A DNA stretch of 12,055 nucleotides from Deltaproteobacteria bacterium (GCA_030595135.1 JAUVDU010000013.1:1-12055), one strand, 5' to 3'; positions 5,962 through 12,055 are shown, counted from the stretch's first letter. The notes: a model not told the origin generated them from the sequence alone. Translations and numbers: made by a program.

Positions 5962-6095
5962 CTATTCAGTGCCAGTAGAGAAGCACCGAATATTGATGAA
6001 TTTCAGTAAATTCCGGGGACATAACCCGATTCTCCGAAGGAAATCGGGATTGTATACCCGGAATTTGCGGGTTAGCTGAATAGTTACGAAAAAAA
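5950..6095. mobile_element. 130-bp IS66-type MITE, copy 2, with 8-bp target duplication
   Basis: The element spans 5958-6087. It has perfect 12-bp terminal inverted repeats, GTAACTATTCAG (5958-5969) and CTGAATAGTTAC (6076-6087), flanked by direct repeats GAAAAAAA (5950-5957 and 6088-6095). It differs from copy 1 at about a dozen positions, mostly in the 12 bp after the left end. The core hairpin is kept, including AAATTCCGGG paired with CCCGGAATTT. It has no coding capacity. It inserted across the nikK stop codon and separates nikK from the rest of the operon. Its hairpin could reduce read-through or mark an mRNA processing point (inference). Confidence 0.9.
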
Positions 6096-6122
6096 ATGAC
6101 CAATAGCAAGCCAGGAGGAACT

Positions 6123-6248
6123 ATGAAACTTACAAAGTACACCCTGATTCTTTTTTCCATTTTCATTCTTATACTGCCATGCACCGCTTTTGCAGTTGAT
6201 ACCGAGGTTCTAGAACGGCAGGTACAGCAACTGGCCCTGGAATTTTAA
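6123..6248 (+). CDS. Short secreted ORF, 41 aa, probably a remnant
   Basis: ATG 6123 follows an excellent ribosome-binding site (CAGGAGGAACT) and encodes a convincing signal peptide (MKLTKYTLILFSIFILILP, then CTAFA). Only about 17 mature residues, AVDTEVLERQVQQLALEF, follow before TAA. The mature stub looks like the first turns of a coiled coil, of the kind that opens some outer-membrane porins. No long continuation was found in the next 118 bp; another frame stays open only for about 20 codons. It may be a truncated outer-membrane gene that once belonged to the nickel operon, or a true small exported peptide. Its signals look intact while the body is missing, so a remnant is favoured. Confidence 0.5.
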   Translation: MKLTKYTLILFSIFILILPCTAFAVDTEVLERQVQQLALEF

Positions 6249-6366
6249 GGACAAGCGGCGAACTCTGTCTCAAAAAACCTATTCTCGGACAGCCTCCTAG
6301 ACAACTGAAAAGATTTAGTGTATCAGTGCGGTATTGAAGGTATTAAACGTTAACCGGTAACAATCT

Positions 6367-6978
6367 ATGCATATAGCTGAGGGCGTTTTATCCGGCCCCG
6401 TACTGGCCGCAGGTTTTGCGATCACTGTAGTCGGTGTCGGAATTGGTCTGAAAAAACTCGATTTTGAGCATATCGCCGAAACCGGCATGATGGCGGCCGC
6501 TTTTTTCGTCGCTTCCCTGGTTCATGTGCCGATCGGCCCCGCCAATGTGCACTTGATATTGAATGGGGTTGTCGGCTTACTGCTGGGGTGGGCCGCATTT
6601 CCGGCAATCGCTACGGCCTTGCTTCTGCAAGCCGTATTTTTCCAGTTCGGCGGTTTCACCTCGCTCGGAGTTAATACCGCAATCATGGCCCTGCCGGCCG
6701 TAGCCGGCTACTATCTTTTCGCACCGTTGCTTAATAAATCCCCTAAAATTGCCGCCGGAGCGGCTTTTGCCTGCGGTTTTACGGCGGTCATGCTTGGAGC
6801 CCTCCTCCTCGGAGGAGCTCTTTTCTTAAGTGATGAAAACTTTCTTGAAGTCGCTTCAATTGCCGTCTCGGCCCATATTCCGGTAATGATAATTGAGGGT
6901 TTCATCACCCTCTTCTGTATCGGTTTTCTCAAAAAAGTCCGCCCCGAGATGCTGCCGGGAAAGGAAAACAGTCCATGA
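6367..6978 (+). CDS. nikM: NikM/CbiM-type substrate-binding membrane subunit of a nickel (or cobalt) ECF transporter
   Basis: A 203-residue integral membrane protein with about six hydrophobic helices. It starts MHIAEGVLSGPVL, the hallmark N-terminus of CbiM/NikM proteins, in which the amino group of Met1 and His2 bind the metal inside the membrane pocket. The other expected ligand region is present as LVHVPIGPANVHLILNG, with His53 and His62; His62 occupies the conserved V-H-L-x-L-N-G position. The subunit binds Ni2+ or Co2+ and works with NikQ (T-subunit) and NikO (ATPase). The start is fixed by the MHIAEG motif, though the ribosome-binding site is weak. It overlaps nikL by 4 nt (ATGA), indicating translational coupling. 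Nickel is preferred over cobalt because a NikL-type subunit and NikK accompany it rather than CbiN; this is inference. Confidence 0.88.
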   Translation: MHIAEGVLSGPVLAAGFAITVVGVGIGLKKLDFEHIAETGMMAAAFFVASLVHVPIGPANVHLILNGVVGLLLGWAAFPAIATALLLQAVFFQFGGFTSLGVNTAIMALPAVAGYYLFAPLLNKSPKIAAGAAFACGFTAVMLGALLLGGALFLSDENFLEVASIAVSAHIPVMIIEGFITLFCIGFLKKVRPEMLPGKENSP

Positions 6979-7634
6979 CCAAACGCTTTTTTTTACTTCT
7001 TCTGCTGCTTTTTGCTTGGGGATTCATAGATTGCCCCCCAGCTATGGCCCATCGCGTCAACGTATTTGCCTGGGTTGAAGGAAGCACAATCTACACAACC
7101 AGCAAATTCAGCGGTGGCCGAGTCGCGCAAAAGAGCCTTATCGAGGTCTACGACAGCCAGAAAAACCTGCTCATAAGCGGCCATACCGACGACGCCGGAG
7201 CCTTCTCTTTTCCGGTTCCGAAAATTGATGACTTAGAGATTGTTCTCCAGGCCGGAAGCGGCCATCGCGGCACCTGGCAGATAAAGAGACTCGAGCTCGC
7301 AGAGGCTCAAGAAGATCAGCCCGCTGAAAATCGCGAACCAAATAGAACATCTTCAAAACCGCAACCAACACCAACCACCCTGATTAAAAAATCAAAACCC
7401 CAAAGTTGCCTCCACTCCTCTGGACAATCCCCGGAAGCCACGATAGAACTTGAAAAGATCATCGAAGAGGCAATTTCACGGACGCTTGATCGAAAACTAC
7501 ACCCCCTGATGACAATGATCGCTGAAACCCGCAACCCCAAGCCGGGTTTTAAAGATATCCTCGGCGGCCTGGGCTATATTTTCGGCCTGATCGGCGTTGC
7601 CGCCTATGTCCACAGCCGCCGGAAACATCAATAA
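6975..7634 (+). CDS. nikL: NikL-type auxiliary subunit of the nickel ECF transporter
   Basis: A 219-residue protein with an N-terminal signal peptide (MTKRFFLLLLLLFAWGF, cleavage after PPAMA at about residue 25). A periplasmic domain follows, starting HRVNVFAWVEGSTIYT, and contains GHTDDAGAFSFPVP and GHRGTW. There is then a charged, Pro-rich linker at about 105-150, a short helix at about 155-185, and a C-terminal membrane anchor with GGLGYIFGLIGVAAYVHSRRKHQ. This is the plan of NikL/CbiL-like proteins, which take the place of CbiN beside NikM. The mature chain would again begin with His. The gene overlaps nikM by 4 nt and its TAA shares one base with the nikQ ATG, so the three are translationally coupled. 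The symbol is given by domain plan and position. Confidence 0.8.
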   Translation: MTKRFFLLLLLLFAWGFIDCPPAMAHRVNVFAWVEGSTIYTTSKFSGGRVAQKSLIEVYDSQKNLLISGHTDDAGAFSFPVPKIDDLEIVLQAGSGHRGTWQIKRLELAEAQEDQPAENREPNRTSSKPQPTPTTLIKKSKPQSCLHSSGQSPEATIELEKIIEEAISRTLDRKLHPLMTMIAETRNPKPGFKDILGGLGYIFGLIGVAAYVHSRRKHQ

Positions 7635-8407
7635 TGCTGCAAGAAACTTTCATCAGCCAAAAATCTCTTATCCAGAACCTGACCCCATGGACCAGAACCC
7701 TTGCAGTGATAATCTCTTCAACCGTCATTGCCTTGAGCAATAATCTATCGGTTCTACTGCCGGCACTCGGCACAGCCCTTTTGCTGGTCAGTGTTGCCGG
7801 CCTCGACTTCCGCCAGGTCGGCCGCCGACTGCTGGTACTCTCCGGGTTCCTCTTGATGATCTGGCTGATCCTGCCGTTCACCTACCAGGGTCAAATTGTC
7901 TGGCGCATCTCCTTTCTCAGCGTCAGTCATGAGGGATTGCTGGCCGCCACCCGGCTAACTTTAAAGACCTGCAGTATGCTGCTTATTTTTCTCACCCTGA
8001 TTTCGACCATGAGTACGGCTGACTTGGCCCACGCCCTGCACAGTCTGAAAATTCCAGCCAAACTGGTTCTCCTTTTGCTCATCACCTATCGCTATATTTT
8101 TCTCATCGAAGATGAGCTGCAAACCTTGCTCAGGGCCGCCAAAGTAAGAAACTTTAAACCCGGCACCACCCTGCACTGCTACCGAACCTACGCCTATCTG
8201 CTCGGCATGCTCTTTGTCCGAGCCGCGGAACGCGCCCAGCGAGTCCATCAGGCGATGCTCTGCCGCGGCTTTAACGGACGTTTTCATAGCTTACGGGAAT
8301 ATCACAACCGATCTCTGGATTATGGTTTCCTGGCTCTGGTTTCGATTATTGCTGTGCTGATGACTCTCTGTGAATGGAAAGTCATCACACTGCCAACCCT
8401 TTTCTGA
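7634..8407 (+). CDS. nikQ: NikQ/CbiQ-type energy-coupling (T) subunit
   Basis: A 257-residue membrane protein of the CbiQ/EcfT family. Hydrophobic segments lie at about 22-56, 65-82, 113-126, 143-157, 185-195 and 232-250. Two cytosolic coupling-helix motifs, which dock onto the ATPase, are visible: AAKVRNF (168-174) and MLCRGFNG (208-215), both variants of the A-R-G signature of T-subunits. It couples ATP hydrolysis by NikO to movement of NikM in the membrane. Its ATG shares a base with the nikL stop (TAATG). nikO follows after 14 nt. Together with its neighbours, the identification is firm at family level. Confidence 0.87.
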   Translation: MLQETFISQKSLIQNLTPWTRTLAVIISSTVIALSNNLSVLLPALGTALLLVSVAGLDFRQVGRRLLVLSGFLLMIWLILPFTYQGQIVWRISFLSVSHEGLLAATRLTLKTCSMLLIFLTLISTMSTADLAHALHSLKIPAKLVLLLLITYRYIFLIEDELQTLLRAAKVRNFKPGTTLHCYRTYAYLLGMLFVRAAERAQRVHQAMLCRGFNGRFHSLREYHNRSLDYGFLALVSIIAVLMTLCEWKVITLPTLF

Positions 8408-8421
8408 CTTAGGAATCACCC

Positions 8422-9156
8422 ATGCATCAAACCCATTCAGCGATTCTCTCTTTGCAGAAAATATCATTTCATTACCCCAATGGCCCAACCGTCATTAACG
8501 ACCTCGACTTCACCCTCAACAAAGGCGACCGTATCGGACTGACAGCCCCTAACGGGAGCGGGAAAAGCACCCTGTTTCACCTGATTGTCGGTCTGCTCAA
8601 AACCAGCTCCGGCCGGATTTTATGCGAAGATCAAGAGATCATCAAAGAGGAAGATTTCCGACAACTACGACGCCGGGTCGGCCTCCTCTTTCAGGATGCC
8701 GACGATCAGCTTTTCTTTCCCACCGTCTTGGAGGATGTTGCCTTCGGCCCGCTCAATCTCGGCAAAAGCAAAGAAGAAGCTCTAACCATCTCACACCAGG
8801 TTTTACAACGCCTGGAGCTTGTCGATTTCGCTGATCGCATCACGTTCAAGCTTTCCGGCGGCGAAAAAAAACTTGTCGCACTGGCTACGGTTCTGGCAAT
8901 GGAACCGGACGTCCTTTTACTGGATGAACCAACCGCCGGACTCGACCACAAAACCAAACTCCGGCTGATTGAGTTGCTCAACAACTTTACCGATCTCACC
9001 TACCTCATCGTCTCACACGAATTCGATTTTCTGACCGCCACAACAAACCATATCTACACCATGGAAAACGGCACAATTTTAGTTGATGAAGAACTCCATA
9101 TCCACCACCATGAACACGCCCACCGTTCCGGCCAACAACCCCACCGCCATATCTGA
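8422..9156 (+). CDS. nikO: NikO/CbiO-type ATPase of the nickel ECF transporter, with His-rich tail
   Basis: A 244-residue ABC ATPase with all core motifs: Walker A APNGSGKST (42-50, Lys48), Q-loop LLFQDADDQ (Gln91), signature LSGGEKK (144-150), Walker B VLLLDEP (164-170, Glu169), D-loop AGLD, and switch His199 in IVSHE. The first Gly of the Walker A consensus is Ala42. In the ECF complex it drives Ni2+/Co2+ uptake with NikQ and NikM. The C-terminus carries an unusual His-rich tail (residues 226-243, eight His in 18 residues, with a HIHHHEHAH core) that could bind the imported metal at the cytoplasmic side. AGGA lies 8 nt upstream of ATG 8422. It is the last gene of the operon; no clear terminator follows before the next promoter at 9176. 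Confidence 0.9.
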   Translation: MHQTHSAILSLQKISFHYPNGPTVINDLDFTLNKGDRIGLTAPNGSGKSTLFHLIVGLLKTSSGRILCEDQEIIKEEDFRQLRRRVGLLFQDADDQLFFPTVLEDVAFGPLNLGKSKEEALTISHQVLQRLELVDFADRITFKLSGGEKKLVALATVLAMEPDVLLLDEPTAGLDHKTKLRLIELLNNFTDLTYLIVSHEFDFLTATTNHIYTMENGTILVDEELHIHHHEHAHRSGQQPHRHI

Positions 9157-9175
9157 CTTGCCGCGTAATTTTTAT

Positions 9176-9206
9176 TTGACAAATTCCCCTCAATTTGTGC
9201 TAGATT
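9176..9206 (+). promoter_or_regulatory. Promoter of the partner-switching operon, with a dyad between the boxes
   Basis: TTGACA (9176-9181) is followed by an extended -10 TGCTAGATT (TAGATT at 9201-9206), with a rather long 19-bp spacer. A perfect 7-bp inverted repeat, ACAAATT (9179-9185) and AATTTGT (9192-9198) with a 6-bp centre, lies over the end of the -35 box and the spacer. This position suits a repressor or an activator that corrects the long spacer. It is the only good promoter between nikO and the STAS gene. Confidence 0.5.
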
Positions 9207-9260
9207 GACTCCATCGAGAAAAATCCAATACCGACAAATATTTATGGAGCTTGATAAAGA

Positions 9261-9593
9261 ATGGAAATTAAAGAGTTAAAACGAACAAATGATCTTCTGA
9301 CGGCCACCCTGAGCGGTCGCATGGATGCGATTACGGCAACCGAGTTTACAAATCAACTCGAAAGTTGGATTACGGAGAACCAAAAGAGTTTCACGATTGA
9401 TTGCAGTCAGCTTGACTATATCAGCAGTGCCGGTTTACGCGCCATCCTGATGGTGGCCAAAAAAGTACGCGGCCTGGATGGCAAACTCCAGCTCGCGGCT
9501 CTACAGGAGAGCGTCCAGACCGTCTTTGAAATCTCCGGCTTCGATAAAATCATCCCGATTTTTGCAAACCTTGATGATGCCGCCGCCCAGTAA
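9261..9593 (+). CDS. STAS-domain anti-sigma factor antagonist (SpoIIAA/RsbV-like)
   Basis: A 110-residue single STAS domain. The phosphorylation-loop motif is DYISSAGLRAIL (52-63); Ser56, aligned with the phospho-serine of RsbV/SpoIIAA, is the probable site acted on by the kinase encoded next door. The N-terminal strand pair (LLTATLSGRMDAITATEF) and C-terminal helix (ESVQTVFEISGFDKIIPIF) are complete, so the protein is full length. In the partner-switching scheme the unphosphorylated form binds the RsbW-like protein and frees its target, and a SpoIIE/PP2C phosphatase reactivates it. GGAG precedes ATG 9261 at a somewhat long spacing. Its end overlaps the start of the HATPase gene, so the two are coupled. 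Which sigma factor or other target is controlled is not visible here. Confidence 0.88.
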   Translation: MEIKELKRTNDLLTATLSGRMDAITATEFTNQLESWITENQKSFTIDCSQLDYISSAGLRAILMVAKKVRGLDGKLQLAALQESVQTVFEISGFDKIIPIFANLDDAAAQ

Positions 9594-10032
9594 CAAGCGA
9601 AAACCAATTGCGCTAAATCTTTTAGAGATGCCGGCAAAGCTTGAAAACCTACCCCGTTTTATGACTTTTGTCTGCGAACAGGCACGGCAATTTGATTTCA
9701 CTGACAAACGGACGCTGGAGATCGAACTGGTTCTTGAAGAAGCTCTGGTCAACGTTATAGAATACGCCTACCCGGCCGAACTGCCGGGTAGATTAATTCT
9801 CCATCTTGAGGGTAAAGCCGACGGCAAATTACACCTTGAAATCAGAGATCGGGGAATCGCATTCAACCCTCTGGAACGGGCCGCTCCCGACCTTGAAGCC
9901 GAGCTTATGGAGCGACCGATCGGCGGTCTCGGGATCTTCCTCATGAAAGAGTTTACCGACGGCCTTTCCTGGCATCGGGAAAACGACGAGAACTGTCTAA
10001 GCATCATTTTTGAGCCCCGCCATGCAGATTAA
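9574..10032 (+). CDS. RsbW/SpoIIAB-like anti-sigma factor histidine-kinase-fold ATPase
   Basis: A protein of about 150 residues with the GHKL ATP-binding fold. The N-box is LEEALVNVIEYAY (catalytic Glu and Mg-binding Asn), the G1 box is IRDRGIAFNP, and the G2 box is RPIGGLGIFLMKEFTD. It lacks a sensor or dimerisation domain, as expected for serine kinases of the RsbW type, which phosphorylate their STAS antagonist and otherwise hold a target protein. Two adjacent ATGs (9574 and 9577) are possible starts, both overlapping the STAS gene by about 20 nt. They are preferred over the longer upstream frame, which only reads through the STAS gene, and over ATG 9631, which would cut the first strand (KPIALNLLEMPA). 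The stop overlaps the next gene by 11 nt. Confidence 0.85.
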   Translation: MMPPPSNKRKPIALNLLEMPAKLENLPRFMTFVCEQARQFDFTDKRTLEIELVLEEALVNVIEYAYPAELPGRLILHLEGKADGKLHLEIRDRGIAFNPLERAAPDLEAELMERPIGGLGIFLMKEFTDGLSWHRENDENCLSIIFEPRHAD

Positions 10033-11035
10033 CCCCTTCAGCAGAAGAACACTCTGCATAGCTCTGCTCTGCCTGCTGTTAGCTTTGAGTCAACACGTTA
10101 ACGCTCAAACAATTAAAACTAAAACCGCCCCCTTAAAAAAAGTCACGTTCATCCCGCAATGGGTGCCCCAGGCTCAGTTTGCCGGTTATTATGTTGCCCA
10201 AGAGACCGGCATCTACAAAGAGCACGGCCTCGATGTCGAGATTATCAGTGGCGGCCCGCAACGCTCCTCATCCGACTATCTGAAAAAGCAAAAGGCCGAT
10301 TTTGCCAGTCTCTGGCTGGTTACCGGCCTCAATCTCTGTAATCAGGGAGTTGAGGTCGTCAACCTGGCCCAGATTGTTCAGCATAGCGCTTTGATGCTGG
10401 TCGCCAAGAAGAGTAGCGGTATCCTCAAACCGAGTGATATGGAAGGCCACAAAGTCGGCCTCTGGGGAAGCCCTTTCGAGATCCAGCCAAAAATCTTTTT
10501 CAAACAGTACAATTTAAGCGTAAAACCGCTCCAGCAATCGTACTCTATCAATCTCTTTTTACGGGATGGCGTCGCCGTCACTTCGGCCATGTGGTATAAC
10601 GAATACCACACAATTCTTAATGCCGGAATCGACCCTGATGAGCTGACCACGTTCTTCTATTCCGATCATGGCCTCAACTATCCGGAAGACGGAATTTATG
10701 TTCTCAAAAAGACCTGGCAGCAAAAACCGACCCTCTGCCGGGCCTTTGTTAAAGCCTCACTAAAGGGCTGGCGGCGGGCTTTTGCCGAACCCGAACTCGC
10801 CCTTGATATCACCATGCGCAATCTTAAAAAAGAGCATGTCATCAGCAACCGCGTCCATCAGGAGTGGATGTTGAAGCGGATGCGCGACATCATCCTACCG
10901 GCAAACGGCCCCAAAACTATTGGACATCTTAACATGGAGGACTTTCAACGAGTAGCAGGCGATTTAAAAAAAAATGGTCTCCTCAAGAAAGCCCCAAACT
11001 TTAAGACTTTTCATCAACCACCGGCGGGAGAGTGA
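10022..11035 (+). CDS. NMT1/THI5-like periplasmic substrate-binding protein (lone)
   Basis: A 337-residue exported protein. The signal peptide is at about 1-28, with core LCIALLCLLLALS and cleavage near HVNA/Q. The mature part has the NMT1/THI5-like (ThiY/SsuA-type) opening: VTFIPQWVPQAQFAGYYVA, QETGIYKEHGLDVEI, a Gly-rich GGPQ, KADFASLWL and LAQIVQHSALMLVAKK. Relatives bind pyrimidines, thiamin precursors, sulfonates or similar small molecules; the ligand is unknown. No ABC permease or ATPase gene is near, and the gene lies inside a signalling operon. It overlaps the RsbW-like gene by 11 nt and is 2 nt from the dCache sensor gene, so a sensory rather than transport role is likely (inference). 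ATG 10022 is preferred; TTG 10010 would add four residues. Confidence 0.82.
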   Translation: MQINPFSRRTLCIALLCLLLALSQHVNAQTIKTKTAPLKKVTFIPQWVPQAQFAGYYVAQETGIYKEHGLDVEIISGGPQRSSSDYLKKQKADFASLWLVTGLNLCNQGVEVVNLAQIVQHSALMLVAKKSSGILKPSDMEGHKVGLWGSPFEIQPKIFFKQYNLSVKPLQQSYSINLFLRDGVAVTSAMWYNEYHTILNAGIDPDELTTFFYSDHGLNYPEDGIYVLKKTWQQKPTLCRAFVKASLKGWRRAFAEPELALDITMRNLKKEHVISNRVHQEWMLKRMRDIILPANGPKTIGHLNMEDFQRVAGDLKKNGLLKKAPNFKTFHQPPAGE

Positions 11036-11037
11036 TA

Positions 11038-12055
11038 ATGAACTGGCTGCGCCGCCGCGGAATTGCTTTCAAATTGAGCTTGCTGGTCTTAAGTGGAGTG
11101 ACCCTGGTCATCGCCGGTATTTTGACGTTGAATTATAACGTCACCCGGCGCTTGATGGTCGAAAAGATCGAGGAGAACGCCTTCAATCTGGCCCAGGCCA
11201 CCGCCAACCGGATCAACACCCTCCTTAAAGCGGCGGAAAAGATCCCGGCCGGCGTCGCCCTGACGATTACTGAACTGAAACCCGACGATGCAGAGCTTAC
11301 CTCCTTGCTGAAAGCCCGGCTTGAACAAAACCCGGAACTCTTCGGCATCGCTGCTGCCTTCGTCCCCACCTCCAAATCTAATCGCGATATCGACGACTCT
11401 GGATCTAACAACCATAAGCTTAACTTTTACTCCCGTTACTACATCCGCACCTACGACCGCATCAAAAACAGTCCCATCAACTACGACTACCGCTCCCACG
11501 ACTGGTATCAGATCCCCAAAGTACTCGGTCAAGCAATCTGGAGCGAGCCCTATTTCGGCGAGAGCGGGGGCACCGTCATGACCAGCTATTCGTACCCCTT
11601 TTACCGGGGAAAATCCGGCCATAAGGAGTTTGGCGGCATCGTCTGCATCGATTTAAGCCTCAACTGGCTGCGCAATGTCGTCTCCTCTTTGAAAATCGGC
11701 GAAACCGGCTACGCTTTTCTCATCACCCGCAACGGCACATTTGTCACCCACCCCAACCTTGATCTGGTTATGAACGAAACCATTTTCAGTGTCGCCGAAG
11801 CCCACAACAATCCTCGAATTCGGAAAATCGGCCGCCGCATGATTGCCGGTGAAAAAGGTTTTACGGCTTTCACCAGCCTGACCACCAACAAAAAATACTG
11901 GATGGTCTACACCCCGCTGCCGGCTAACGGTTGGTCACTAGGCGTACTTTTCCCGCAAAATGAACTAATGGCCGACATCCAGGCCCTGACCAAAATCATG
12001 CTCGGTTTAGGCATCGGCGGTTTTTTCCTGATCATGCTGGTCATCCTGCTGATCT
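11038..12055 (+). CDS. dCache-domain membrane sensor, N-terminal part (runs off the window)
   Basis: An open frame of 339 codons from ATG 11038 to the window end. A first membrane helix (about 10-32, IAFKLSLLVLSGVTLVIAGI) is followed by a periplasmic double-Cache domain. Typical ligand-pocket motifs are DWYQIPK (Asp155-Trp-Tyr), IWSEPYF, TSYSYPFY, GGIVCIDLSLNWL (Asp205) and IGETGYAFLITRNGTFVTHP. The second membrane helix begins at about 318 (MLGLGIGGFFLIMLVILLI). The missing cytoplasmic part cannot be seen. In this gene order a HAMP plus SpoIIE/PP2C phosphatase that dephosphorylates the STAS protein is the natural expectation, but a methyl-accepting, kinase or GGDEF output is also possible. 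GGAG lies 7 nt before the ATG, and the upstream binding-protein gene ends 2 nt earlier. Confidence 0.85.
   Translation, partial: MNWLRRRGIAFKLSLLVLSGVTLVIAGILTLNYNVTRRLMVEKIEENAFNLAQATANRINTLLKAAEKIPAGVALTITELKPDDAELTSLLKARLEQNPELFGIAAAFVPTSKSNRDIDDSGSNNHKLNFYSRYYIRTYDRIKNSPINYDYRSHDWYQIPKVLGQAIWSEPYFGESGGTVMTSYSYPFYRGKSGHKEFGGIVCIDLSLNWLRNVVSSLKIGETGYAFLITRNGTFVTHPNLDLVMNETIFSVAEAHNNPRIRKIGRRMIAGEKGFTAFTSLTTNKKYWMVYTPLPANGWSLGVLFPQNELMADIQALTKIMLGLGIGGFFLIMLVILLI

Noticed and set aside
6340..6366. GTTAACCGGTAAC near the nikM start as a NikR-type operator
   Set aside because: The dyad is short and imperfect and lies inside the operon rather than at a promoter. It does not match the spaced NikR palindrome.
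6797..6824. Internal terminator in nikM (CTCCTC/GAGGAG hairpin followed by four T)
   Set aside because: It is a short 6-bp stem in well-conserved coding sequence with a poor U-tract, and it is probably a codon-usage coincidence.
9478..9573. Longer start for the RsbW-like gene
   Set aside because: The extra codons are an out-of-frame reading of the STAS gene with low-complexity Ser/Arg composition. The family's first strand begins after 9574.
11089..11622. Long minus-strand open frames over the dCache gene and in other loci
   Set aside because: They are mirror images of GC-rich codons of the true genes, with no ribosome-binding sites or recognisable domains.
1..12055. CRISPR array, tRNA, rRNA or phage genes
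   Set aside because: No regularly spaced direct repeats, cloverleaf-like sequence, rRNA-like sequence or phage structural/integrase products were seen.

Overview
The window looks like a chromosomal segment from a Gram-negative anaerobe, most likely a deltaproteobacterium-type lineage (Desulfobacterota or Desulfuromonadota). The support is indirect: a Kdo/LPS-kinase-type protein, an outer-membrane barrel with a C-terminal Phe, a nikKMLQO-type nickel ECF transporter operon, and a partner-switching module of a kind common in those phyla. No rRNA, tRNA or CRISPR is visible, and no sequence search was possible.

Layout. (1) 1-214, minus: 5' part of a diacylglycerol kinase gene (dgkA). (2) 401-3258, plus: a WaaP/KdkA-like kinase, an isoprenylcysteine carboxyl methyltransferase (ICMT)-like membrane methyltransferase and a MATE-family exporter. 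A 130-bp MITE now lies between the last two. (3) 3255-4679, minus: a porin-like beta-barrel gene that converges on the MATE gene with overlapping stop codons. (4) 4680-5178: a long AT-rich divergent region with a relic of the MITE, a candidate promoter and a compound hairpin plus U-tract (candidate attenuator) upstream of the nickel operon. (5) 5179-9156, plus: nikK, a second MITE, a 41-codon secreted ORF, then tightly coupled nikM-nikL-nikQ-nikO. NikM, with NikL and NikK as auxiliary exported or membrane-anchored parts, would bind Ni2+ (or Co2+). NikQ and NikO would form the energy-coupling module, and NikO carries a His-rich tail. (6) 9176-12055, plus: a promoter with a dyad between its boxes, then a STAS anti-sigma antagonist, an RsbW-like HATPase, a lone NMT1/THI5-like periplasmic binding protein and the start of a dCache sensor. 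This resembles a ligand-sensing partner-switching signalling operon.

The most distinctive observation is the pair of 130-bp elements at 1759-1888 and 5958-6087. Each has GTAACTATTCAG-type terminal inverted repeats and is flanked by an 8-bp direct repeat (GCTTTTTT and GAAAAAAA). The GTAA ends and 8-bp duplications match the hallmarks of the IS66 family, so they look like IS66-derived MITEs carrying a REP-like hairpin. Removing each element in silico shows that both inserted across a stop codon and left the C-terminal residues of the upstream protein unchanged. The first insertion also separated the ICMT-like and MATE genes, which would otherwise lie about 17 nt apart. The MATE gene now has ATC where a start codon would be expected.
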